From NCBI GenBank assembly GCA_944376975.1, contig CALWEE010000053.1, forward strand, positions 1-8,875: a stretch of 8,875 nucleotides of DNA, read 5' to 3'. A program made the translations under genes and the position numbers. This DNA comes from an uncultured Lachnospiraceae bacterium (GTDB lineage: Bacteria; Bacillota; Clostridia; Lachnospirales; Lachnospiraceae). The notes under the pieces were generated by a model. It was not told the DNA's origin. It did not search any database and saw only the letters and a program-made list of their open reading frames with translations. Positions 1-5,666 of this stretch are shown in pieces (the stretch's first letter is position 1; the number at the start of each line of letters is the position of its first letter).

Positions 1-260
1 GCCGGGACGATCATGGCGAAAATACCGATGGCCATATCGATCCGCGTTCCGTAGATAACACGCGTATAAACGTCCCGTCCCAGATCGTCCGTTCCGAACC
101 AGTGCTCGGCCGACGGCGCCTCAAGCAAGACGTTCATATCCTGATAATACGGATCCTGGCTCGTAAACAGTCCGGGAAAAAAGGTCATCATCAGGATGAT
201 CAGGAGCACGAAAGCTCCCACGTAAAATGTGACAGGCATACCTTTTAATCTTGCTCTCAT
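1..260 (-). CDS. ABC transporter permease, DppC/OppC type (partial, C-terminus beyond the window)
   Basis: Second inner-membrane permease of a peptide-type ABC importer. Only the first 86 residues lie in the window; the gene runs off the left edge. The translation starts [17 protein letters not shown], has one hydrophobic segment at about residues 9-29, then the family hallmark [19 protein letters not shown] at about 53-71, which is diagnostic of DppC/OppC-type subunits. The start ATG is at 258-260, and its ribosome site AGGAGG lies 7 nt upstream. The stop of the DppB-type gene is only 11 nt upstream, so the two are co-translated in one operon. Family assignment is secure; the substrate (peptides, nickel or another small solute) cannot be decided. 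Confidence 0.93.
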   Translation of the reverse strand, partial: MRARLKGMPVTFYVGAFVLLIILMMTFFPGLFTSQDPYYQDMNVLLEAPSAEHWFGTDDLGRDVYTRVIYGTRIDMAIGIFAMIVP

Positions 261-271
261 TTTCTGCCCTC

Positions 272-1213
272 CTATTCCAGACGTATACGCGGATTGATAA
301 ACGAATAGGAAATGTCTGTGAGCAGGTTCATGACAAGCACGATGACCGCGAATATATAGACAAGTCCCTGGACCAACGTATAATCTCTGGCAAGGATCCC
401 CTGCATGAGCATGGATCCCAGTCCGGGCAGCGCGAATACCGTCTCGATGACCACGCTACCGGCGAACATATGCACGATCCGCATGGAAAACAGGGTGATC
501 GTGGAGACCATTACGTTTTTCAGGATATACCTGTCTCTGACGATACTCTTTTTCAATCCTTTGCTGTAAGCGAAATCCACATAATCCTGACGGCGTATCT
601 TCAGGATCTCTTCTTCAATATTACGTATCATGAGCGCGGACGTCCCCAGGCATCCTGAAATAGCCGGAAGGATCATGGACCGCAGATGTTCCGGCCACGT
701 GCTTCCCCAACCGCCCACGGGAAGGAGCCCCAGTTTCAGGCCCAGTATCATCATCAGCTGGATACCGATCCAAAACTCCGGCACCGATATGAATATGAGC
801 GCGGCCGTATCGATGATCTTCGTGACCGCTTTGCTCCGGCTTATCCCGCCGATATAACCGAACAGGAAACTTATGATCAATGTCGCCAGTCCTGTCATCA
901 ATGTCAAGGTCAGCGTAACGACCGCTTTCTGTCTGAAAAGCTGCCATACAGGCGCGTTAAGGGTGATGGAATTGCCGAAATCAAAAGTCAGTACCTGCTT
1001 CAGGAAAATAAGGTACTGTACGATGAGCGACTGATCCAGTCCCAGCTTATGGCGCATTTCTTCCAATGCCTGCGGCGTCGCGTGGTCGCCGAGCATCGTC
1101 ACGGCCGGGTCGCCTGGAATCAGGCGCATCCCGGCAAAAATAATGACCGTGACGATAAGCAGGACGGGGATCATCTGAAGAATCCTTTTCAGGATATAAT
1201 TAAACTCCCTCAT
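272..1213 (-). CDS. ABC transporter permease, DppB/OppB type
   Basis: Complete 313-residue inner-membrane permease that would pair with the DppC-type subunit to form the translocation channel. It opens with the family's typical N-terminus, a hydrophobic helix at about 11-29 followed by RLIPGDPA at 30-37. The segment [16 protein letters not shown] (56-71) and the FGNS motif (79-82) are also characteristic. Further hydrophobic helices sit near 100-123, 134-158, 178-196, 236-260 and 280-303. The cytoplasmic EAA loop that contacts the ATPase is [19 protein letters not shown] at 211-229, followed by ILKN. Length is normal for the family. The start ATG (1211-1213) has AAGGGGA just upstream. The gap to the binding-protein gene is 25 nt with no terminator, so one transcript is likely. 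Confidence 0.95.
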   Translation of the reverse strand: MREFNYILKRILQMIPVLLIVTVIIFAGMRLIPGDPAVTMLGDHATPQALEEMRHKLGLDQSLIVQYLIFLKQVLTFDFGNSITLNAPVWQLFRQKAVVTLTLTLMTGLATLIISFLFGYIGGISRSKAVTKIIDTAALIFISVPEFWIGIQLMMILGLKLGLLPVGGWGSTWPEHLRSMILPAISGCLGTSALMIRNIEEEILKIRRQDYVDFAYSKGLKKSIVRDRYILKNVMVSTITLFSMRIVHMFAGSVVIETVFALPGLGSMLMQGILARDYTLVQGLVYIFAVIVLVMNLLTDISYSFINPRIRLE

Positions 1214-1238
1214 TTATTCCCCTTGTCCCCTTTCTCTT

Positions 1239-2813
1239 TTATTCTTTTGTCAATGTCTCAAACCGATAATTTCCAAGGGGTGTCTGGACGATATTGTCGA
1301 TCTTATCGGAATGGGCAATATAGAAGGAACTGTTGTAAAGCGGAATATTGGGGACTTCTTCCGCGACGATCTCCTGCATCGCGCAGTAATATTCCATACG
1401 TTTGTCTTCGTCCATTTCTGTCGCGGCCATCTTCACATATTCTTCCGCTTCTTTCTGTCTGTCGCTGTTCCATCCGCTGCCCCAGCACTGGGTACTGTCA
1501 TATACGCACCAGAGTTCAGCCAGTTCCGATGTATCGGTCATATCGCTGGTCAGATAGCTGAAATAAACCTCGTAATTTAACGCGCTCCAGTTGGCGCTGG
1601 CCGTCGCGCTGTCGATCTGTTCGATGTTCAGTGTCACGCCGATCTCCGCCCACTGCTGTTTCAGCAATGTGGCCTGCTGAAGATTGCCTGTGGAACCGGA
1701 GCCGATCTGGACCGTCAGTTCCAGTCCGTCGCCGTAACCTGCTTCACTCAGCAGTTCTTTCGCCTTTTCCACATCCCGCGTCACTTCCGGAAGTTCCGTA
1801 TTATAATGGGGCGCTGCCGGAGAGATGAAACTGTCGGCCGGCGTGCCGTAGCCATAGCTGACAGCCTTGATGATGGCTTCTTTATCTGTCGCCAGTTCCA
1901 GAGCCTGACGTACACGGGCGTCTGAAAGTTTTTCATTCTGGCAGTTTAAGATAATGTAATCCACCGATGTGGACGCGAATTCATCCACAACGATACCGTC
2001 TGTATTCTGAAGTTCCTCAAGCTGGCTCAACGGCGCTTCCGCCATGTCGATCTGTCCGGATTTAAGCTGCATCATACGGGTGTTTTCATCACTTACCACC
2101 ATCATGTCAAATTCATCGATGGTGGGCAGCCCTTCCTGCCAGTAGTTGGGGTTCTTCTTAAATACCATTTTGCTGTTCTTTTCCCATGTTTCCAGTATAA
2201 AGGGGCCTGTGCCCACCGGCGCGTTGGCCACGCCTTCATCGCCCACTTCTTCACAATAAGACTGGGGCATGATACTGCACGGGAACATGGCCAGCAGGGA
2301 AAGAAGCGACGCCGTCGGCTGGGATACCGTGATGATCACGCTGTCTTCGCCTTCCGCCCGTACATCCTGGATAACAGCGAGCATGCCTGACCAGGGACTT
2401 CCTTCCATATTCCTAGCCCGATCAATACTGTAAACACAATCTTCCGGCGTTACTTCTTCTCCGGTCGAGAACTTCACGCCGTCTCTCAAATGAAACGTGT
2501 ACGTCAGGTAATCATCGCTGATCGTCCATGTATCCGCCACAGCCGCCTCGATCTCTTTTCCGTCCTCAGCGCTGCGGACAAGACCTTCCAGTACAAAGTT
2601 CATCATCCAGATATCCTGATTCTTGGATGCCATGGCCGGATCCAGAGTATTGGAATCAATGCTCCGGGCCATGATGACTTTCTTGCCGGAACCATCCGTT
2701 GTCCCTGCCGTCGTTTCCCCCGTCGTCTCATTTTCTCCGCCGCCGCTGCATCCGATCAGCGCGCCCGCGCACATGGTCAGCGCAAGCAGCATAGCAAACA
2801 GTCTTTTTTTCAT
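1239..2813 (-). CDS. Family 5 extracellular solute-binding lipoprotein (peptide/nickel type)
   Basis: Substrate receptor of the ABC importer, 524 residues, anchored to the outer face of the membrane. I start it at ATG 2811-2813 rather than six codons earlier, because a strong GGAGGAG lies about 6 nt upstream of this ATG and a textbook lipoprotein signal follows directly: MKKR, a hydrophobic core, then lipobox LIGC with the lipidated Cys at 22. Residues 23-45 are a Gly/Thr/Ser/Glu-rich linker. The SBP_bac_5 fold is shown by LDPAMA (57-62), the conserved stretch LRDGVKFSTGEEVTPEDC beginning at 109, and the PVGTGPF motif followed by NPNYW. It is the first gene of the operon, upstream of both permeases. 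The ligand cannot be read from sequence; oligopeptides are the default, but the divergent phosphodiesterase gene leaves room for a phosphorylated ligand. Confidence 0.93.
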   Translation of the reverse strand: MKKRLFAMLLALTMCAGALIGCSGGGENETTGETTAGTTDGSGKKVIMARSIDSNTLDPAMASKNQDIWMMNFVLEGLVRSAEDGKEIEAAVADTWTISDDYLTYTFHLRDGVKFSTGEEVTPEDCVYSIDRARNMEGSPWSGMLAVIQDVRAEGEDSVIITVSQPTASLLSLLAMFPCSIMPQSYCEEVGDEGVANAPVGTGPFILETWEKNSKMVFKKNPNYWQEGLPTIDEFDMMVVSDENTRMMQLKSGQIDMAEAPLSQLEELQNTDGIVVDEFASTSVDYIILNCQNEKLSDARVRQALELATDKEAIIKAVSYGYGTPADSFISPAAPHYNTELPEVTRDVEKAKELLSEAGYGDGLELTVQIGSGSTGNLQQATLLKQQWAEIGVTLNIEQIDSATASANWSALNYEVYFSYLTSDMTDTSELAELWCVYDSTQCWGSGWNSDRQKEAEEYVKMAATEMDEDKRMEYYCAMQEIVAEEVPNIPLYNSSFYIAHSDKIDNIVQTPLGNYRFETLTKE

Positions 2814-2839
2814 ATCTTTCTCCTCCGTCACATACCTTC

Positions 2840-2872
2840 ACCGGTCAGACAGAAACTTTTGGAAAGACCGGT
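2840..2872 (-). promoter_or_regulatory. Inverted repeat / possible leader hairpin before the binding-protein gene
   Basis: ACCGGTC at 2840-2846 and its exact reverse complement GACCGGT at 2866-2872 are separated by 19 nt. In the minus-strand transcript this can fold as a 7-bp stem with a large loop. Its 3' arm ends about 14 nt before the GGAGGAG ribosome site of the binding-protein gene. It could be a protein operator or an RNA element; no known riboswitch class is recognised. Confidence 0.35.
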
Positions 2873-3025
2873 ATCGGGATCTCAGGATGGCCATCCTCTT
2901 TTCCGCGCGGAAGAACGCCGATATCAAAAGAGCGGAAACGACACGCCTGAAATGATATTCCAGCTATTGTTTCCACTCTTATTCTCCATTCAGTAACTGC
3001 CTTCCCTTTGTTTACTTGTGATTTC

Positions 3026-3053
3026 ATATTAACACAAACACCCCCCCCGGCAA
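3026..3053 (-). promoter_or_regulatory. Candidate promoter of the ABC transporter operon
   Basis: On the minus strand, TTGCCG (3048-3053, 4 of 6 to TTGACA) lies 16 nt from TAATAT (3026-3031, 4 of 6 to TATAAT). The -10 is preceded by TG at the extended -10 position (TGTTAATAT). Transcription would begin near 3019 and give a leader of about 205 nt. Eight consecutive G residues begin at the last base of the -35 and fill half of the spacer. An inverted repeat TTGTG-N12-CACAA (3016-3037) covers the -10, where a repressor could sit. No better promoter was seen closer to the gene, but both boxes are only moderate matches. Confidence 0.45.
3041..3048. repeat. Homopolymer C8/G8 tract
   Basis: Eight consecutive C on the plus strand inside an otherwise AT-rich region, lying between the candidate -35 and -10 of the ABC operon promoter. 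Such tracts are prone to slipped-strand length change during replication. Confidence 0.9.
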
Positions 3054-3226
3054 GTTTTTTTGACAGTTTTTAAAAAATTTTAAAGTTGTCTTTGCGTTTT
3101 TACATTTTTGTACTTTTTGTACTGAAAAATTCTTTTTTTGATTTTATAATTCGCGCACAAATCTTCGGCTTTTTTATGGCCTTGTCCTGTTAAAAAATTA
3201 TCTTATCCAGTCCTCCCCTTCCCCGG

Positions 3227-3255
3227 TTGACACCTTATTTCAACGGTGATACACT
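3227..3255 (+). promoter_or_regulatory. Sigma-A-type promoter of the phosphodiesterase-crp/fnr operon
   Basis: Perfect -35 TTGACA at 3227-3232, a 17-nt spacer, and -10 TACACT at 3250-3255 (4 of 6). Transcription would start near 3262, giving a 5' leader of about 46 nt before ATG 3308. An inverted repeat GTTGA-N9-TCAAC (3226-3244) spans the -35 and most of the spacer and could be an operator. The promoter position also rules out translation of the next gene from 3227. Confidence 0.8.
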
Positions 3256-3307
3256 GCCCTTGGCTGGATATTTATTCCCAAATACATACAAAAAGGAGCT
3301 CCTTATC

Positions 3308-4084
3308 ATGTCAAAAAAGATCATGCTTATCTTATGCGACGGCATGCGCGCCGACAGTCTGGCTGCCTGCGGGCATCCGTTCATCCCCAGGTTCCTTTCC
3401 CAAAGTTTTTACAGCCTGGATGCCCAGACAGTCCTTCCGAGCATGACGCTGCCGTGCCACCTTTCGCTGATGCACAGCGTGCCCCCGGAACGGCATGGCA
3501 CCACTGACAATACCTATAAACCCATGGTCCGCCCGGTACCCGGCATCTTTGACCAGCTCCACCGCTATGACCGCCGCGGCGCGTTCATCTATAACTGGGA
3601 GCAGCTCCGGGACCTTAGCCGTCCGGGCGCGCTGGCTTTCAGCTATTATATTTCCTGCGACGACAACGACCGTTTCGCCGCCCATCAAAACATACTGGAT
3701 ACGGCGCTTTCTTACCTGCCCCGTCTGGACCCGGACTTCGCGTTTGTCTATTTCGGCCTGCCGGACCTGGAAGGCCATGATTTCGGCTGGATGGGCAAAG
3801 CCTATCTGGATTCCATAAAAAGTTCCTGGGATATGATCGAAAAGCTTGACGAAGCTTTCGGCAAAGACTATACGATCATCGTCACCGCCGATCACGGCGG
3901 GATCGGCAGAGATCACGGCGGACCCACGCCCGAGGAGATGACGATTCCGATCATCTGCAAAGGCCCCGATTTTAAAGCGGGCGAAACGTTCCACAACGCT
4001 TCCATCATGGATATCGCCCCCACCATCACCCGGCTGCTTTCCGTGCCCGCCGCGAAAGAATGGGAAGGCAAGCCGCTGATCTGA
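3308..4084 (+). CDS. Alkaline-phosphatase-superfamily phosphodiesterase / nucleotide pyrophosphatase-like protein
   Basis: Predicted two-metal hydrolase of phosphate esters or diesters, 258 residues. The expected metal and nucleophile residues of the type I phosphodiesterase fold are all present: Asp11 (LCDGMRADS), nucleophile Thr47 (PSMTLPCH), Asp153 and His157 (GLPDLEGHDFGW), Asp195-His196 (VTADHGG), and His203 (RDHGG). The start at 3308 is chosen because AAGGAG lies 9 nt upstream, whereas the longer frame from 3227 begins inside the promoter. There is no signal peptide or membrane segment, so the enzyme is predicted to be cytoplasmic, unlike secreted ENPP-type enzymes, and it is short for the superfamily. 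It is divergent from the ABC operon and 46 nt upstream of the crp/fnr gene with no terminator between. The substrate is unknown; a phosphomonoesterase, sulfatase-like or transferase role is not excluded. Confidence 0.85.
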   Translation: MSKKIMLILCDGMRADSLAACGHPFIPRFLSQSFYSLDAQTVLPSMTLPCHLSLMHSVPPERHGTTDNTYKPMVRPVPGIFDQLHRYDRRGAFIYNWEQLRDLSRPGALAFSYYISCDDNDRFAAHQNILDTALSYLPRLDPDFAFVYFGLPDLEGHDFGWMGKAYLDSIKSSWDMIEKLDEAFGKDYTIIVTADHGGIGRDHGGPTPEEMTIPIICKGPDFKAGETFHNASIMDIAPTITRLLSVPAAKEWEGKPLI

Positions 4085-4130
4085 GACTGTTTTAACGTTT
4101 TACATTTATATATAAGGAGACATAAGGAAC

Positions 4131-4805
4131 ATGACCGATCCGTTATTTGAAAATGTCTATAAACAGGCGCTGCCCTTCTGGAAAGATCTGTCCGAAGATG
4201 ACCGGGACTTTATATGCCGACATTCCGTCGCCCGATCCTGCCCCGCGGGCGCCCATCTGCATGACGGTTCCGAGTGTTCCGGCGTGTTCTTCATCCGTTC
4301 GGGGAGCCTTCGGGTCTATATGATGTCGGAGGCGGGAAAAGACATCACCCTGTACCGGCTCTATCCCGGCGATATCTGTATGCTTTCCGCGTCCTGCGTG
4401 ATCCAGGCCATCACCTTCGACGTCTTCATCGACGCGGAGGAGGACAGCGAATACTTCGTGATCGGCGCTCCGGCCTTCGCCGCTTTGAGCGAGCGGGAGC
4501 CCAAGGTCCGGATATTCGCCCTGGAAACGACGGTCAGCCGTTTTTCCGACGTGATGTGGGTCATGCAGCAGATCCTGTTCATGAGCATGGATAAACGGCT
4601 TGCCATCTTTCTGGCCGACGAGTGCGCCCGGACCGGTTCGGATACCCTGCGCATGACACACGGGCAGATCGCCCGTTACATGGGATCTGCCCGTGAAGTT
4701 GTTTCGCGTATGCTCAAATATTTTTCAAATGAAGGGATCGTGGAGGCTTCCCGAAAAGGCGTCCGCATACTGGATAAGAAGCGGCTTCGGGACCTAACCC
4801 TTTAA
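4131..4805 (+). CDS. Crp/Fnr-family transcriptional regulator
   Basis: DNA-binding regulator of 224 residues, normal length for the family. An N-terminal cyclic-nucleotide-binding-type beta barrel (about 15-115, with FFIRSGSLRVY at 53-63 and LYPGD at 77-81) is joined by a long dimer helix (about 120-153) to a winged helix-turn-helix (about 154-224). The usual cAMP pocket pattern with its Arg and Ser is absent where the sequence reads CMLSASCV (83-90), so cAMP is an unlikely ligand; Cys83 and Cys89 hint at redox sensing. No N-terminal FNR-type four-Cys Fe-S cluster is obvious. The recognition helix AREVVSRMLKYF has Arg188, Glu189 and Arg193 aligned with CRP Arg180, Glu181 and Arg185, which contact TGTGA. 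AAGGAG lies 11 nt upstream of the start and a second AAGGA lies very close. It is probably co-transcribed with the phosphodiesterase gene. Its end overlaps the convergent thioredoxin gene by 12 nt. Confidence 0.93.
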   Translation: MTDPLFENVYKQALPFWKDLSEDDRDFICRHSVARSCPAGAHLHDGSECSGVFFIRSGSLRVYMMSEAGKDITLYRLYPGDICMLSASCVIQAITFDVFIDAEEDSEYFVIGAPAFAALSEREPKVRIFALETTVSRFSDVMWVMQQILFMSMDKRLAIFLADECARTGSDTLRMTHGQIARYMGSAREVVSRMLKYFSNEGIVEASRKGVRILDKKRLRDLTL

Positions 4806-5102
4806 CATGGCGAGGATCTGGGCCTTCGGCCGAAGGCCCACCGCCTGGCCTGTCACCTTGCCTTCCCGCATGACGACCAGCGTGGGGATGCTGACAACGC
4901 CGAAGGCCTGCGCCAGCTCGGGCTCCCGGTCCACATTGATCTTGCCCACAAGATACCGGGGATTTTCTTCCGCTATCTGATCGACGATCGGCGATACCAT
5001 GCGGCAGGGACCGCACCAGTCCGCGTAAAAGTCCAGCAGTACCGGACCCGCGTTTTTCTTTACCTCTTCAAAATTCTGTTTATCTACACGCAATACCGAC
5101 AT
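4794..5102 (-). CDS. trxA: Thioredoxin
   Basis: Small cytoplasmic dithiol-disulfide oxidoreductase, 102 residues, a normal full length. The active site WCGPC is at 29-33 (Cys30, Cys33), the buried Asp at 24 (LLDFYADW), and the cis-proline at 73 (VSIPTLVV). The C-terminal beta strand and helix (GKVTGQAVGL onward) are intact. The start ATG (5100-5102) has AAGGAAG about 8 nt upstream. The gene is convergent with the Crp/Fnr regulator and their last 12 nt overlap. A -10 box plus a CRP-like palindrome at -41 upstream suggest activation by a regulator of that family. No reductase gene is adjacent within the window. Identification is secure; whether this is the housekeeping or a stress-specific thioredoxin is not known. 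Confidence 0.97.
   Translation of the reverse strand: MSVLRVDKQNFEEVKKNAGPVLLDFYADWCGPCRMVSPIVDQIAEENPRYLVGKINVDREPELAQAFGVVSIPTLVVMREGKVTGQAVGLRPKAQILAMLKG
4819..4840. repeat. 22-bp perfect palindrome at the convergent crp/fnr-trxA junction
   Basis: A perfect 22-bp GC-rich palindrome centred between 4829 and 4830, with inner core CCTTCGGCCGAAGG at 4823-4836. It begins 14 nt past the crp/fnr stop and lies inside the C-terminal coding part of trxA (around Gly-Leu-Arg-Pro-Lys-Ala). It can form a strong hairpin in transcripts from either strand. It is not followed by a T tract on either strand, so it is not a classical intrinsic terminator, though no other terminator separates the two converging units. 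Confidence 0.6.
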
Positions 5103-5142
5103 ATCCCAACTTCCTTTCTTTCCTGTTTTTATTTACAGGTTT

Positions 5143-5148
5143 ATTCTA
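5143..5148 (-). promoter_or_regulatory. -10 element of the trxA promoter, with no recognisable -35
   Basis: TAGAAT on the minus strand (5 of 6 to TATAAT), placing the transcription start near 5136 and leaving about 34 nt of leader before trxA. At the 17-nt spacing the -35 position reads CAGAAA, essentially no match to TTGACA, as expected for an activator-dependent promoter. Confidence 0.55.
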
Positions 5149-5169
5149 AACCCTCCGGAACCTTTTTTC

Positions 5170-5184
5170 TGTGACGAAGTCACA
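5170..5184. promoter_or_regulatory. CRP/FNR-like operator palindrome upstream of trxA
   Basis: TGTGACGAAGTCACA, with 6-bp perfect arms around a 3-nt centre. The half-sites TGTGA/TCACA are those of CRP, spaced by 5 rather than the usual 6 nt. The centre (5177) falls at about -41 from the predicted trxA start, overlapping the missing -35. This is the standard class II position for CRP/FNR activators. The adjacent regulator gene has a CRP-like recognition helix. Confidence 0.6.
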
Positions 5185-5210
5185 CTGTCGGCAAACATTT
5201 TGCAGGGAAC

Positions 5211-5237
5211 AAAAAAAGACCCAGGATACCCTGGATC
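5211..5237 (-). terminator. Intrinsic terminator after tRNA-Cys
   Basis: On the minus strand GATCCAGG (5230-5237), loop GTAT, and CCTGGGTC (5218-5225) form an 8-bp stem with one G-U pair, followed at once by seven T (5211-5217). It starts 6 nt after the tRNA-Cys 3' end and insulates the tRNA unit from trxA downstream on the same strand. Confidence 0.92.
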
Positions 5238-5243
5238 TTGTAG

Positions 5244-5314
5244 AGGCGACAACCAGATTTGAACTGGTGATGAAGGTGTTGCAGACCTCTGCCTTACCAC
5301 TTGGCTATGTCGCC
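5244..5314 (-). tRNA. tRNA-Cys (anticodon GCA)
   Basis: A 71-nt cloverleaf on the minus strand. The acceptor GGCGACA pairs with TGTCGCC, and the discriminator is T (U73), the identity base of tRNA-Cys. The D arm is GCC/GGC, the anticodon stem GAGGT/ACCTT encloses loop CTGCAAC with anticodon GCA (complement of 5280-5282), and the T arm is ACCAG-TTCAAAT-CTGGT. CCA is not encoded, so it must be added by nucleotidyltransferase. Confidence 0.96.
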
Positions 5315-5332
5315 TTATCTGTCAGTTATTAT

Positions 5333-5361
5333 ATTATAGCAACTGGCAAAATATACGTCAA
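5333..5361 (-). promoter_or_regulatory. Promoter of tRNA-Cys
   Basis: Minus-strand TTGACG (5356-5361), a 17-nt spacer, and perfect TATAAT (5333-5338). It lies in the 66-nt gap between the two tRNA genes and predicts a start about 12 nt before the mature tRNA-Cys 5' end. Confidence 0.85.
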
Positions 5362-5380
5362 GGCAAAAAACCCTGACCAG

Positions 5381-5452
5381 TGACTCCAAGGGGATTTGAA
5401 CCCCTGTTACCGCCGTGAAAGGGCGGTGTCTTAACCGCTTGACCATGGAGCC
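5381..5452 (-). tRNA. tRNA-Glu (anticodon TTC)
   Basis: A 72-nt cloverleaf on the minus strand. The acceptor GGCTCCA pairs with TGGAGTC (one G-U at pair 2-71), with discriminator A. The anticodon stem CCGCC/GGCGG encloses loop CTTTCAC, giving anticodon TTC (complement of 5417-5419). The T arm is AGGGG-TTCAAAT-CCCCT. CCA is not encoded. Downstream is a T6 run (5365-5370) without a convincing hairpin, so some transcripts may read into tRNA-Cys. Confidence 0.96.
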
Positions 5453-5484
5453 ATTTATGCCGTCTTACTTAGTCGGCACGCATT

Positions 5485-5513
5485 ATGATAGCATATACCC
5501 TGCTAAAAATCAA
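5485..5513 (-). promoter_or_regulatory. Promoter of tRNA-Glu
   Basis: Minus-strand TTGATT (5508-5513), a 17-nt spacer, and TATCAT (5485-5490, 5 of 6 to TATAAT). The predicted start is about 25 nt before the mature tRNA-Glu 5' end. Confidence 0.8.
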
Positions 5514-5592
5514 CCCTTTTTTTATGTTTTTTACATATGCCGGATCTTTCCTTCATCTTCCTTATTATTATATCCGATTTCCGTAAAATTGA

Positions 5593-5666
5593 TGTAAAAA
5601 ATTACTCTCAGAGTTACAAATGCTAATTTTCGCAATATGTAACAGATGGCCGTGAAGTTATTTACA
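5593..5666. promoter_or_regulatory. Cluster of inverted repeats upstream of the GH4-PTS promoter
   Basis: The pentamers alternate as TGTAA (5593-5597), TTACA (5614-5618), TGTAA (5638-5642) and TTACA (5662-5666); the last forms most of the -35. GTTACA (5613-5618) and TGTAAC (5638-5643) form a 6-bp inverted repeat with 19 nt between. ACTCTCAGAGT (5604-5614) is a separate 11-bp palindrome. The 308-nt gap 5453-5760 otherwise holds only the tRNA-Glu promoter, the GH4 promoter and possibly a coding remnant. The region is AT-rich, so chance matches are likely for some of these. Confidence 0.35.

Larger units (their letters stand above)
2814..3307. other. Divergent intergenic region between the ABC operon and the phosphodiesterase gene
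   Basis: A stretch of 494 nt with no convincing gene. The right part (about 3050-3200) is very AT-rich; the left part, which would be the leader of the ABC operon mRNA, is more balanced. It holds a 7-bp inverted repeat near the binding-protein start, a 12-bp perfect palindrome TTCCGCGCGGAA at 2901-2912, a candidate minus-strand promoter with a G8 spacer tract, an imperfect AT-rich palindrome (GACA at 3062-3065 with TGTC at 3087-3090), and the plus-strand promoter at 3227-3255. The short open frames here have poor starts and no family resemblance. Confidence 0.7.

Noticed and set aside
686..1561. 291-codon plus-strand open frame across the DppB and binding-protein genes
   Set aside because: It crosses two clear minus-strand genes and their gap, and its translation is rich in Arg, His, Gln and Pro without any domain.
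2814..2831. Six-codon upstream start for the binding protein
   Set aside because: The ATG at 2811-2813 has the better-spaced GGAGGAG and gives a standard lipoprotein signal sequence.
3227..3307. N-terminal extension of the phosphodiesterase by 27 codons
   Set aside because: It would begin inside the -35 element and upstream of the predicted transcription start. ATG 3308 has the ribosome site and the natural MSKK start before the first beta strand.
3332..3994. 220-codon open frame antisense to the phosphodiesterase gene
   Set aside because: It is a shadow of a gene whose metal ligands are all in the plus-strand frame; no family resemblance.
5365..5380. Terminator after tRNA-Glu
   Set aside because: There is a T6 run on the minus strand, but only a 4-bp CCCT/AGGG pairing that borrows from the tRNA T-arm, too weak to call.
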